Positions 32,473 through 43,126 of a stretch of DNA of 64,000 bases are shown here, in pieces. A program made the translations under genes and the position numbers. A model generated the notes under the pieces. It did not search any database. It was given only the letters and a program-made list of their open reading frames with translations, and was not told where the DNA came from. The first letter of the stretch is position 1. Each line of letters begins with the position of its first letter. The DNA is from Vanessa cardui (taxonomy: Eukaryota > Arthropoda > Insecta > Lepidoptera > Nymphalidae): positions 7,381,538-7,445,537 of the forward strand of contig NC_061146.1 of the NCBI RefSeq assembly GCF_905220365.1. The letters are read 5' to 3'.

Positions 32473-33755
32473 GGTGGGCCAGAAAGGCGTACGAATTTCA
32501 AAATCGCATTACTCTTGACCGGAACGCGGGAGCGGGGTGTGGGTAGCGGGGATAGGTAGCTTGCTTCTCGGAAATCAGTCGCCATGGAGCGTTTCACCGG
32601 TGAGCAGCGTGCGTTTTGTGTAAAAGCGTATTACAAAAATGGCGATTCGTGCACTATTGCGCGGCGTCTATTTCGCTCTAACTTTAGATTACATGATTTG
32701 TGATCAGATCGTGGGTTAGAAAGTTTGAGTCTTCGGGTTCGACGTTAAATGAAAAACCTGCGGGACGAACAAGGACAGTAAGAACGGAGGAGCATGTAAG
32801 CGAAGTCGTAGCGTCGGTCCGGCGCGATCCCCAGCAGTCGTCGCGAAAGAGATCAGCTGAGCTCGCCATATCAAGAACATCATTGAGGCGTATTTTGACA
32901 AAAGATCTTAAATTACACCCGTATAAGCTACAATTACTCCAGGAATTAAAGCCAAATGACCACCATTTACGTCTTGCATTTGCCGAAACAATGTTAGAGC
33001 GTTTTCAAAGTTTAAACAATATTCTCTTTTCGGATGAAGCTCATTTCCATTTCTGTGGATTTGTCAATAAACAAAATTGTCGATATTGGGCCGAAGAAAA
33101 TCCCCAATTTAAACATCAAAGACCTTTGCATTCGCTTAAAGTTACAGTTTGGGCTGCCATGTCGGCTCAAGGAATCATCGGACCCCATTTCTTCGAAAAT
33201 GAGCGAGGCCATACAGTAACAGTAAATTCCGATCGCTACACAGCAATGCTACGTAACTTTTTCTTTCCCCAACTGCATAATTTTGAAGCTTACAACAGTA
33301 GAACCTGGTTTCAACAAGATGGGGCGACATCCCATACATCTAATGAGTCTTTGGCAGTCGTTAACGAAGTGTTTATTGGAAAACTGATATCGCGTCGAGG
33401 GGACATTCCGTGGCCTTCCCGGAGCCCAGATCTCACGCCACTGGATTTTTTTCTCTGGGGATACCTGAAGAGTCGCGTTTATGCTAATAAACCGACGACG
33501 ATTGCCCAGCTCAAAGAAAACATTCGCGAGGAATAGCGGACATATCCCACGAGCGATGTGCCAGAAAGTTTTCACAAATTTGAGGAATAAATTGGAAGAG
33601 TGTAAACGTGAAGAGGGCAAACACTGATGATGTTATCTTTAAAAAATAAAATTCCGATTTGTTCTTTTTATAATAAATATATTTTTTATTTCCTGAGCTT
33701 GGTATTTTTTTTTATATGATGTTTTCTTATCCGCTTAACTTTATGGCCCATCCTG
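32470..33755 (+). mobile_element. DD41D Tc1/mariner-type transposon
   Basis: Terminal inverted repeats CAGGGTGGGCCAGAAAG (32470) and the complement of CAGGATGGGCCATAAAG (ending 33755) match at 15 of 17 positions, with TA on both sides (32468-32469 and 33756-33757). The 1,286-bp element holds one transposase gene. Size, TIR and TA target fit the IS630/Tc1/mariner superfamily. Confidence 0.85.
32584..33628 (+). pseudogene. DD41D transposase
   Basis: The ATG at 32584 starts MERFTGEQRAFCVKAYYKNG; a frameshift with a small deletion at about 32700 moves to the frame that continues WVRKFESSGSTLNEKPAGRT and a long open stretch to 33533. Catalytic blocks: LFSDEAHFHFCGFVNKQ, WFQQDGATSHTS and SPDLTPLDFFLWGY; 41 residues lie between the second Asp and the Asp of PLDF. 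A second frameshift near 33530 displaces the end (MCQKVFTNLRNKLEE to the stop at 33626). With two shifts it is inactive, though the core is complete. It belongs to a different lineage from the DD41D gene at 17244. Confidence 0.85.
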
Positions 33756-33757
33756 TA

Positions 33758-34200
33758 TGTATATATATATATTTAAGCATTTAATGTTGTTAATTTTTAC
33801 AGTTAAAAGAGTTTGTTTCGTTTTGTCTCAGGAACCATCTCATTCAATGGAGACCATTCTGCTGGCGTTGAAGACATCAACAATTGTTTAAGCTCTTGTC
33901 TTCAACCATCCTTTAGTAAATTAACGACGACTTTAGAAAAGGAATCTTATTGACATTGGAAAATGTATCATTTTGATTTAAATGAGGATTTGTATTTATC
34001 ACATTCCAGCAATGATGGCGAGCCCACACTAGATGAATGTACCTTGTCATCAAGTGATTTTTCAAAGTTCGACAAAATTTGTTTGTTTGGGTGACGCCCG
34101 TATTATACATTTTATTACAATACTTGATAATAATAGATGTAAGGATAAATAATGAATGCGTTGGGTTGTTAATAGGATGATATAAGGTAGGATAGGTTAG
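33758..34200. other. Gap with weak unidentified coding trace
   Basis: After a TA run a frame around 33830-34080 reads a Ser/Asp-rich stretch with a few stops, and an acceptor-like TTTTTACAG lies at 33796-33804. I do not recognise it. TAGG-rich sequence (GGTAGGATAGGTTAGGATAGG) starts at about 34184. Confidence 0.35.
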
Positions 34201-34206
34201 GATAGG
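34184..34206. repeat. Short TTAGG-like repeat at LINE copy C start
   Basis: Variant TAGG words (GGTAGGATAGGTTAGGATAG) run directly into the LINE leader AGGACCAGCTCCTT. TTAGG is the usual insect telomeric unit. Confidence 0.5.
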
Positions 34207-34234
34207 ACCAGCTCCTTGGGGTGCATGTCAGTTG

Positions 34235-34320
34235 GGGGTGCATGTCAGTCGCCTCCTCGTGGCGCACCCTGGGCAACGGGGCCGGCTTGAGCTTGCTCGC
34301 CGGCCACGGCTAAGACTGAC
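34235..34320 (+). ncRNA. HDV-like self-cleaving ribozyme, LINE copy C
   Basis: P1 GGGGTGC (34235-34241) pairs with GCACCCT, P2 GTCAGTC with GACTGAC (34314-34320), P3 GCC with GGC around loop TCCTCGT, then GGGCAAC, P4 GGCCGGC/GCCGGCC, and J4/2 with CGGCTAA holding the presumed catalytic C. All helices are fully paired apart from one end wobble in P1. The first 16-17 bases of the motif are duplicated just upstream (34218-34233), so a second P1/P2 strand could compete. Confidence 0.9.
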
Positions 34321-34700
34321 GCGGAGGGCATGCCACGGGTCGCTCCCGGTCTTTCTCTGTTTTCAGAGTGGACTGTGTGCGCGGCCCCGTGGCAAGGAAG
34401 GAGTGTAGATATAGTTTGTAAATATATGTTAATTAGTTTTATAATTATTAGGTAGGTCATAAATATTTTATTTTATTTGTATTTTTATGTAGGTTGTAAA
34501 TTTTTGTAAATTTAATTTTTTGTTTTGAGGAAGACAACCTCGATAAAAAATAACCCCGAATCCCAAGTGGCTACGCAGCGCGATGGGATGCATGGCCGGA
34601 GGGTAGTTCGGTCCCGACTGCATTTCCTTTTCCTTCTTGTTTCTTTCTTTCTTCTTTTATTCTTTTCTTCCGCCGGCAGCCCCGGCAAAAAAACTAAAAT

Positions 34701-36926
34701 ATGAGTGCAACTAACAGAATTAATTATCCAGGGGGGTTTCAGTCCCTCTCCGATCCGCCTCGTGGATCGGACAGTCCCGTCGAATCTGGAGGGGACAGGG
34801 ATGCCAGATCGATCTTTTCCAACAACCACAACGCGACGACGACGGACAACGAATTGCCTACGATGAGGGTGCCAGTGGTAAGGCTGGAGCGACTGGGTGA
34901 GCTGTCGGACACCGACAGCGTATCCAGTCGGATGAGCGTGGCGAGCGCGTTGAGCGCCAATTCAAAGCGCTCACGAAAACGCGCGAGGGAGGGTCCAGAC
35001 TCAGGGTCGGACTCTCCTGCCAGCGACACACCGGAGAGAGTCAGGAAAGGTAGACCGACCACTACCGGTAAATATGCCGGTATCGGTCTATCAAGACGTG
35101 AGGCCGCGGCTGCGACGAAGGCTGCAGCAGCCGCCGAGAAACTTATCGAAGACGAGCGGCAGATCGCGGCTCTGACCAAGAGGGTGGTGGAAGGGAGAGC
35201 CACTCCTCGGTCGGAGTCGTCAGACTCTGCTGCCTTAGGGGTCGAGGCAGACGAGCTACCTGCCTCCGACCTCAACCGGAGGATGACGGACGCGGTTGCG
35301 GCAATAAAAAGGGTGGGCAAGGTCTCCAAGGGCCTTAGCGGCTGCAGCCAGAAGGCACTGAAAGAGGCTACGGCCTCAATACTGGAGTGCGCCCAGGTGC
35401 TGCTCACCCGCACCGATACGGAAGAGACGGCGCTGCTGCGGGCCCAGAACACCAGGCTCGCAGCACAGGTCGAGGCGCTCAGGAAAGAGCAGCTAGAGCT
35501 CAAGGCCGAGATGGCCAACTTCCGCCGGGAACACCTCAGGCGGGAGGTGGGCCTTCTGAGCGCCACGCCTGACGCCACGCCACAACCGCAGCAGACACAA
35601 CAGCAGCTGTCGTCGCAGGAGACGGAGTTGGCTCGCCTGATCCGTAAGGAGATGGCGAGTTTCAACGCCCGCTTCTCGGTGCTCGAGGGGAGGATTTTAC
35701 GTCCCCCCCTAGCTGCAGACCAGCGCAGCGCACCGGCGCCGACATATGCGGCTAAAGCCGCAGCGCCCCGTGCCACCCAACCGGCACAAGCGGCTGCTGT
35801 TGTTAAGAAAGGGAAAGGGAAGGTGGCCAAAAAGGCGACTGCAGCTCAACCCGTGGCAACCCAAGCCACGAAACCGAAACAGACAGAAGGAGACAGACCG
35901 GTGACGCGCAACCCCCCGTCAACACCCGAGGCGGAGTGGGAGGTTGCGAGCGACGCCAAGAAGAAGAAGAAGGAGGCGCGCCAGCGGGCTAAAAAAGAGG
36001 CCCAGAAGAAGAAGGAGGAGAGAGTCGCGGCGGCCAAGCGCCGGCCTGCGAGGCTCAGGACTCCCCGCTCCACTGCAGTGGCTCTCACCCTGCAGCCAGG
36101 AGCGGAGGAGCGGGGCCTCTCCTATGCTGGCATCTCGGCCAAAGCCAAAGCCGAGATCTCACTGAGCGATCTCGGCATAACGGGCCTCCGGTGCAAAACG
36201 ACTGCGACCGGAGGCCGACTCCTGGAGGTCTCGGGGGCCACCAGTGGTCCCAAAGCTGACGCCCTAGCGGAAAAGCTCAGGGCGTCACTGGGGTCGGACG
36301 ACGTCCGAGTGTCCAGGCCCACCAAATGCGCGGTTTTGCGCATTTCGGGCCTGGATGACTCTGCGACGACAGAGGAGGTCGTCGCCGCCGTCTCCAGGAC
36401 CGGAGGATGCCCGCCTGATCAGGTCAAGGCGGGCACGATACGTCGGGGGGTCTCCGGACTCGGGACTACCCACGTGAGCTGTCCCTTAGCGGCGGCCAGA
36501 AAGCTAAGGGACAGCAGACTCCTAGTGGGGTGGGTCTCGGCGCAGGTCACGCTCCTACCGCCGAGGCCTTTCCGGTGCTACCGGTGTCTGGAGGGTGGAC
36601 ATGCGGGGGCACGGTGCACCGCTGAGGTTGATCGCAGCCAATTATGTTACCGCTGCGGTCAGCCCGGCCACAAGGCTGGCACCTGCTCTGCCAAGACGCC
36701 GCACTGCGTTATATGTGCGGCGTCTGGAAAGCCAGCCGACCATAAGATCGGGTCGAAGGCCTGCACGAGACCCACTGCCAAAACCACGGCGAAGAAACAA
36801 CCGGCTCATCCGCCGAAGACCGCCAAGAAGAAGGCAGCCAGCTCTTCGCAGCCGGTTCGACCACCGGCTGCTGTACAAGAACAGCCGAGGACTGGGGAGG
36901 AGGCGACGGCCATGGACACTCAGTAA
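34701..36926 (+). CDS. R1-clade ORF1 protein (gag-like), copy C
   Basis: The intact 741-codon frame starts with MSATNRINYPGGFQSLSDPP. It has a Ser/Asp-rich N-terminus, an Ala/Lys/Glu-rich coiled-coil middle (about residues 130-330, for example RAQNTRLAAQVEALRKEQLE), a basic Lys-rich linker (about 350-460), a conserved core with TKCAVLRISGLDDSATTEEV, and three CCHC-type knuckles at about residues 624-690 (CYRCLEGGHAGARC, CYRCGQPGHKAGTC, CVICAASGKPADH..C). Such proteins coat the LINE RNA. It ends in TAATG shared with ORF2, the stop-start overlap known from SART1. The high GC content contrasts with its AT-rich neighbours. Confidence 0.9.
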   Translation: MSATNRINYPGGFQSLSDPPRGSDSPVESGGDRDARSIFSNNHNATTTDNELPTMRVPVVRLERLGELSDTDSVSSRMSVASALSANSKRSRKRAREGPDSGSDSPASDTPERVRKGRPTTTGKYAGIGLSRREAAAATKAAAAAEKLIEDERQIAALTKRVVEGRATPRSESSDSAALGVEADELPASDLNRRMTDAVAAIKRVGKVSKGLSGCSQKALKEATASILECAQVLLTRTDTEETALLRAQNTRLAAQVEALRKEQLELKAEMANFRREHLRREVGLLSATPDATPQPQQTQQQLSSQETELARLIRKEMASFNARFSVLEGRILRPPLAADQRSAPAPTYAAKAAAPRATQPAQAAAVVKKGKGKVAKKATAAQPVATQATKPKQTEGDRPVTRNPPSTPEAEWEVASDAKKKKKEARQRAKKEAQKKKEERVAAAKRRPARLRTPRSTAVALTLQPGAEERGLSYAGISAKAKAEISLSDLGITGLRCKTTATGGRLLEVSGATSGPKADALAEKLRASLGSDDVRVSRPTKCAVLRISGLDDSATTEEVVAAVSRTGGCPPDQVKAGTIRRGVSGLGTTHVSCPLAAARKLRDSRLLVGWVSAQVTLLPPRPFRCYRCLEGGHAGARCTAEVDRSQLCYRCGQPGHKAGTCSAKTPHCVICAASGKPADHKIGSKACTRPTAKTTAKKQPAHPPKTAKKKAASSSQPVRPPAAVQEQPRTGEEATAMDTQ

Positions 36927-39715
36927 TGGCTCTACGTCGTCTCCTCCAAGCCAATATCAACCACTGCGCCAGGGCTCAGGATCTCTTGCTCCAGAGCATG
37001 GCGCAGTGGTCGATCGATTTGACCGCCGTCGCCGAGCCGTACTTCGTGCCGCCCAGGGATGACTGGGTGTGCGACGATAACCGCTCGGTGGCGTTGATCA
37101 GGAGGTCCGCCGCTGACACGCTTCCCTTCGAGGCCGTAACTCGAGGGCGGGGCTATGTCGCGGCAGTCTGGGGTGACATCATGGTCGTGGGGGTATATTT
37201 CGCGCCGATCTGGAGAGTGTCACCCTGGAGTTGGGCACGATAGTCCGTCGTGGCTGTCCTCGCCCCGTGATCGTCCTGGGGGACTTCAACGCCAAGTCTA
37301 CGGCTTGGGGTTCCCCGTCTACGGACGCGCGGGGTGAGCTAGTGGAGGAGTGGGCGGTCGAGCTGGGCCTGCTTCTCCTGAATCGGGGTTCGGTGCAGAC
37401 GTGCGTGTGGCAGCGGGGTGGGTCTATAGTGGACCTCACGTTCGCTAGCTTCGCTCTCGCGCGCAACGTCCTCGACTGGCACGTCGTTGAGGACGTCGAG
37501 ACGCTATCCGACCATAGGTACATTCGGTTTAGCGTCTCTGCCCGAACTTCGATTCGGCCGATCCAAGCGGCAGGTCGGCACGGAGACGGTCCGCGATGGG
37601 CGCTGAAGCGGCTGGACAGAGAGGCTCTCCTGGAGGCCTCGATCGTCAAGGCCTGGCTAGATTCGCCAGAAAGGCCTGCCGACATCGACGACGAGGCGGA
37701 GTGGTTCCGGGAGAACATGTCGGACATATGCGACGCTGGCATGCCCCGAGTCCGGCCGTTGCCAGCCAGGCGCCTAGTGTACTGGTGGGCGCAGTCGATT
37801 GCGCAGTTGCGCAACGCATGTACGCAGGTGCGACGCCAGTACGCGAGGTGCCGACGACGGAGGAGAGGCCGCCGCCCCTTTACAGCGGCGGCCGAAGAAG
37901 CCCAGGATGAGGAAGAGGCGGAACTGTACGCTAGCTACAGGGAGGCGAAGAGCGCACTCCAGTTGGCCATCGTACGAGCCAAGGCCCAAGCGAACGACGA
38001 GCTGGTGGAGACTCTGGACCTAGATCCGTGGGGACGCCCTTACCTGATGGTGAGGGGCAAGTTGCGCCAGTCGGCTCCCCCGCTGTCCCGGAGTCTCCAG
38101 CCGCAGCTGCTGGAGGAGGTGGTGGGTGCTCTGTTTCCTTCTAGACCGGAGCACACACCACCGGCTATGGTCCCGCCTCACAGTGACGCGGAAGAGGTGG
38201 AAGACGACGTGCCCGCGGTCACCCGGGAAGAGCTCAGAGGGGCGGTGGCTCGCATCAGGAACACCGCCCCTGGACCCGACGGCATTCCAGGCCGTGCGTG
38301 GGTCCTCGCCCTGAGAGAACTCGGGCCACGTCTCTCAGGGCTGCTGAGCGCATGCTTGGAGCGAGGCCAGTTTCCAAGCCGGTGGAAGACCGGGAAGCTG
38401 GTCTTGCTGAAGAAGGAGGGACGACCCGCAGACTCGCCATCTGCGTACCGATCGATCGTGTTGCTGGACGAGGTGTGTAAGATCTTCGAGCGTGTCATCG
38501 CCAGTCGCATCGTTCAGCACATGACCAGGGTGGGGCCGGATTTGGCGGAGAACCAATTCGGCTTCCGCCAGGGGCGTTCGACGGTCGACGCGATCATGCG
38601 CGTGAAGGCCCTCGCGGAGGAGGCAGTCGCCCGGGGTGAGGTGGTCTTGGCGGTGTCGCTCGACATCGCCAACGCTTTCAACACCTTGCCCTGGAGTACC
38701 ATCCGTGAAGCACTCCGGTACCACGGAGTGCCGCGCTACCTCCAACGCGTGGTCGCGGCGTACCTGTCGGACCGAGCGGTCGTGTACCCGGGTCGCGAGA
38801 GGTGGGGTCGTCGAGAGACGTCGTGCGGCGTTCCACAGGGTTCCGTTTTGGGTCCACTCCTGTGGAACGTGGGGTACGACTGGGCCCTGCGCGGTGCGTT
38901 CATCCACGGCGTCGGCGTCATTTGTTACGCCGACGACACGCTGGTTACAGCGCGTGGTAAGACGTACCGGCAGGCGGCCATTCGCGCGACGGCTGGTGTC
39001 GCGCATGCCGTGGGTCGGATCCGGCGGCTGGGCTTGGAGGTGGCATTGCACAAGTCGGAAGCCCTGTGTTTTCACGGGCCGAGGACGAAGCCGCCTCCCG
39101 GGTCCAGCATCATGGTAGGAGGGGTATCCATCGCTGTCGAGTCGAAGATGAAATACCTAGGACTCATCCTCGACAGTAGGTGGAACTTCGAGCCGCACTT
39201 TACACGGCTCGCCCCCCGGTTGTTGGGCGCCGCTTCAGCGCTCTCGCGCTTGCTGCCCAATCTGGGGGGAACCAACTCCTCATGCAGGAGGCTCTACATG
39301 GGGGTCGTACGGTCGATGGCGCTATACGCCGCGCCAGTGTGGGCGGATGCCCTGACGGCCCGCAACATCGCGGCGCTGAGAAGGCTGCAGCGCGCGATGG
39401 CCGTCAGGATGATAAGGGGATACCGTACGATCTCCTTCGAGGCAGCGAGCCTCCTAGCCGGATCGCCGCCCTGGGACCTCGAGGCTAAGCTCCTCGCGTC
39501 GCTCTATTGTCGCTCTATTATCACTAGTCCGCAAAATGGTTGCGAGTGATGAAGCGTGGGCGGCATTACGTGTTTTTAGCGATACCGTAATTTCCGCAAA
39601 GGAGGCGGCAGAAAGACAGCGGGAGGATGATATTAACTCTCTCCCGCTACGTCGTCGTCGTCGTAGAATGGGTCGTCGACGGCGTGATTACGTAGGTAGG
39701 ATAGCGTTAGTATAA
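36926..39715 (+). pseudogene. R1-clade ORF2 (endonuclease-RT), copy C
   Basis: The ATG at 36926 overlaps the ORF1 stop. The first frame (to about 37240) has LLQANINHCARAQDLL and VAEPYFVPPRDDW of the APE domain; after a frameshift near 37230 the frame stays open to 39549. It has LGDFNAKSTAWGSP, LSDHRYIRFSV, RT blocks TAPGPDGIPGRAW, VSLDIANAFNTLPW, GVPQGSVLGPLLWN and ICYADDTLVTA, and the thumb region. A deletion at about 39505 joins this to the last segment (DEAWAALRVFSDTV to the stop at 39713), losing the C-terminal Cys/His motif. It is not functional as it stands. Confidence 0.9.
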
Positions 39716-39726
39716 CGTTAGGAATA

Positions 39727-39799
39727 GGTCGCCTCCTCGTGGTGCACCCTGGGCAACGGTGTCGACGATCTTTTGTCGTCGGCAACGGCTAAGACTGAC
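39727..39799 (+). ncRNA. 5'-truncated HDV-like ribozyme, LINE copy D
   Basis: P3 (GCC TCCTCGT GGT), the P1 3' strand GCACCCT, GGGCAAC, P4 (TGTCGACGA/TCGTCGGCA), GGCTAA and GACTGAC are present, but the P1 5' strand and most of the P2 5' strand are missing. It cannot fold or cleave as a whole. The truncation point is next to TAGGAATAGG. Confidence 0.75.
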
Positions 39800-39930
39800 G
39801 CGGAGGGCACGCCACGTGTCGCCCTGGTCCTTCTCTGTTTTCAGAGTGGACTATGTGCGCGGCCCGGCGGCAATGAAGGAGTGTACATATGTTTTGTTAA
39901 TATATTTAAGTAATCGTAAGTTATACATTA

Positions 39931-42900
39931 GGGTGGAGCGAAATTTTTTTTTTGTTTTCGCTTTGGAATACCTGTAAAAAGTTGCTCTTTTGTTTCACGA
40001 AGACATACACAATTTTTCATTTAACTCCTAATATCTTTAGAGGTGCCCAAACTCATAAATATTTGAAAAAAAAAATGCGAAAATTGGTAAAAAAATACTT
40101 TCGTCATGTTTCCGCTTAATTTGATTCTGAACGTTGCCCTGTTTGTGTTAGTTGATGCGAGGGACGGAAGTACGCGGGGTACGCGGGGAGGAGGTCATTT
40201 CACTACTCTCATCAAACGTTGTTTGAACGCCACTTAGTCGACATACGCGCGCGGATTGTTATTGTATTATTTGTGAGAGGCTTCGTTTTTAACAGCTGAG
40301 ATTAAAAATACAACTATGTTAGTAGTATTTACAATGTAATGTTGACAGTTAATTTAATATAGATCGAATTACAGTACTTTTGATTTGAATTAATACCTAT
40401 TAATTTTGTTTATTACAGTACAATGTCTCAAATCAAAACTCGACAAACGACGTCTTGTCCCGTGTTTGGGTTGCCAGAGAAGTTACCAGTGTCTCAGTTG
40501 CCTACTTATAGTGATGTTATGAAGTATTATATATTCAAACAAAAGAGCCGACTGTCCATGACATATCCGAAATATTGGCTGAAGAAATATTAACTATATG
40601 GCAAAAAGCTTCGCTGCCAACAGTGAGCCGTAAGAGAGTATTACAGTTAATTCGCACCTATCATGATAAATACAGAAGTTTAATGAAACCTTATCATGGT
40701 CGTCAAACCAACATAAACTATCAACAGAAAATTAATACATTTACAGCTGAGTCTCATAGATTATTTGATATTTGCAGTTGCAAATGCAAACTTACCTCAA
40801 ACTGTTCTTGTTTGAAAGACAGTCGTGTTCCCAAAGAAGAATTACCCTTTCTACTCGATCAAAGAACAACAAGAAAAATGATAATAGGTGGTGTAGATCG
40901 AGCTGCAACTATAAAAAATAAGAAAAAAGAAGAAAGAAAACAAAAAAGTTCATTGCGTAGCAGAGAGACAATTGATTCCGAGAAACCGTGCTGTTCCCGA
41001 TTCTTAACAGATAATGTGTCATCGGCGATCGAAAGTACTAGTGCTAGTTCCAGCAATAGCGAAACCTCTAGTCCAATAAGAAACCCATTTGCCGCGCCAT
41101 CAGCAAAAAAGAAGAGGTTAAGTTTACCATCTTTAGCTCTTGCGTTGCGTGTGATCGCACTGGAGTTTCTGACAGAGCCGCTGCTATGATAGCTTCTTCG
41201 GTGTTGAAAGATGTGGGAATTGTTTCTTCAAACGATACCGGTAGCGTCATTGATAGATCTAAGTTGCGCCGTGAGAGAACTAAAGTCAGAACAGCTTTAC
41301 AGAATGAAGATTGCGATAAAATAATATGTGGTATTTATTTTGATGGTAGAAAAGACAAAACTTTGGTTAGTATTCAAAAGGAAGGTAAATATTACAGAAA
41401 AAGAGTTACAGAAGACCATTATGTGATTTTATCGGAGCCAGGAAGTAAATACTTCGGACATGTCACGTGTGACCCGGGCACTGCGAAAGGTATTGAAAGT
41501 ACTATTTTAACTTACTTAAAATCCAAATCGGTAGAACTCGGCGAAATATCTGGTGTTTAGTTGCGATGGAACAGTAGTTAACACAGGTTCTAAAGGTGGT
41601 GTGATTCGCTTGATGGAAGAAGAACTTAAAAAACCATTACAGTGGTTTATCTGTCAATTACATTCAAATGAATTACCACTGCGTCACCTGTTATTGCGTT
41701 TGGATGGAAAAACTACAGGGCCTAAGTGCTTTTCAGGTCCCATTGGATCCGAATTACAAAAATGTGAAATTATGCCAATAGTGGAATTCACTGCCATTTC
41801 GTCAACGTTACCTGAGATAACAGCTAATGATTTAAGTACGGACCAAAAATATCTATACGATATAATGACGGCTGTAAGAACTGGTGTTTGTTCTTCCGAT
41901 TTAGCTAATATGGAACCTGGGCCTCTCAACCATTCTAGATGGTTTACGACAGCGAACCGAATTTTAAGATTATATATTACGAAAACAGATCCCGACGAAA
42001 AACTGGTGATATTAGCTACGTACGTGATGAAAGTTTATGGTCCGATGTGGTTTACAATAAAAAGTAATCCTTCGTGTATTAATGGAGCTAAACACCTGTG
42101 GCAAACTATTAGTCTGAGTCGCTATTTGAAATCGGATATGAAGAAGATCGTTGACAATGTAATTCAACGAAATGGATATTTCGGTCATCCAGAAAATGTT
42201 CTTGTCGCCATGCTTGGAGATGACATGGAAAGCATACGTCAGCTGTCATATCAACAAATCTGGACAGCAAGATCAGAGACTGCTCCAGGTATTCGAACAT
42301 TTGAAGTACCTACTTTAAATTTTGACGCCGAAGATTATACGCAAATTATTAAGTGGCAAGACTTGAAAATAACTGAGCCACCGCTGACTGCTAAATTATC
42401 GGATGAAGCTTTGAAATCAATTGTGAAAAGTGGTTTGGGTACAATTCCAAATATAAAAAAATATCCATGCCACACTCAAGCCGTAGAGCGCTGCATCAAG
42501 TTAGTGACAGAAGCTTCAAGTGCTGTTTGTGGAGAACATAAACGAGACGGTTTCATCAGGGCAAGGCTACTTTCGCGTCAGCAAATGCCACATTTCGATA
42601 CAAAAAAAACAATTTCATGTTTAACTAAAATTATGTAATTTTATTTTTTCTTTTAATTAATAAATTGTTCGAAATAAGTTACGGCTCTTTTAATTATCGT
42701 ATTTCCAGGTAATTATAATTATATTTATTAATTGATAGCAGAAAAATACAATAATTGAACAATTTGACAGTGTGATAACAAAATGTAAAAAGTAGTTATA
42801 TTTACCTATTTTCAATCAAGCTGGGGCACCTCGAAATATTATAATAGATTAACGAGATTTCGTATGTTTGATTCTCTCATTCAAAGACAACTTTATATCG

Positions 42901-42961
42901 CTATGCCGTTAAAAAAAAAAAATTTTTTTTTTTTTTCATATATAATATATTTACTCCACCC
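39931..42961 (+). mobile_element. TA-flanked DNA transposon with an uncertain superfamily
   Basis: The ends GGGTGGAGCGAAA and the complement of GGGTGGAGTAAAT (10 of 13 match, the first eight identical) are flanked by TA at 39929-39930 and 42962-42963. Runs of T and A lie just inside both ends. The 3,031 bases hold a single gene in several frames, with what looks like a 5' non-coding exon and intron ending at TTATTACAG (40418). It sits in the 5' UTR of LINE copy D, so it is younger than that copy. Confidence 0.75.
40423..42638 (+). pseudogene. Candidate transposase of an arthropod repeat family, not assigned
   Basis: Frames follow in order: a start at 40423 (FGLPEKLPVSQLPTYSDVMK), after a shift near 40530 DISEILAEEILTIWQKASLP, a Cys cluster FDICSCKCKLTSNCSCL (about 40765-40815), a Ser-rich linker, then from about 41150 a second frame (CDRTGVSDRAAAMIASSVLK, KYFGHVTCDPGTAKGIESTI), and from about 41550 a third (FSCDGTVVNTGSKGGVIRLM, LQWFICQLHSNELPLRHLLL, NHSRWFTTANRILRLYIT, FPCHTQAVERC-like PCHTQAVERCIKLVTEASSA). 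I have seen this protein in many arthropods as uncharacterised multi-copy genes. The DGT and C.LH.NELP motifs suggest an RNase H-like core, but that is inference. At least three frameshifts are needed. Confidence 0.6.
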
Positions 42962-43126
42962 TATTATACATATAATATTTAGTGTTTTAATTTTAAGATG
43001 TAAATATTGTATATTTTATTTTACTACCCGAATCCTAAGTGGCGACGCAGCGCGATGGGATGCATGGCCGGAGGGTATTCCGGTCATTACTGCGTCACGC
43101 CGGCAGCCCCGGCAAAAATTTTCATT

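Larger units (their letters stand above)
34204..39717 (+). mobile_element. R1-clade LINE copy C
   Basis: This copy has the leader, a duplicated ribozyme 5' edge, the ribozyme, a 5' UTR, an intact ORF1 and a nearly complete ORF2. ORF2 has one frameshift and a deletion near 39505 that removes roughly 400 bases before the last 60 codons. The 3' UTR is missing: sequence after 39717 is TAGG-like and runs straight into the start of copy D. It is the best-preserved source of ORF1 in the window. Confidence 0.85.

Noticed and set aside
34739..35830. 363-codon minus-strand frame opposite ORF1 of LINE copy C
   Set aside because: It is a shadow of the intact plus-strand ORF1; it is Ser/Ala/Cys-rich without motifs and is not conserved in copy D.
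38335..39075. 246-codon minus-strand frame opposite the RT of copy C
   Set aside because: The plus strand encodes a full RT with YADD and other motifs; the antisense has none.
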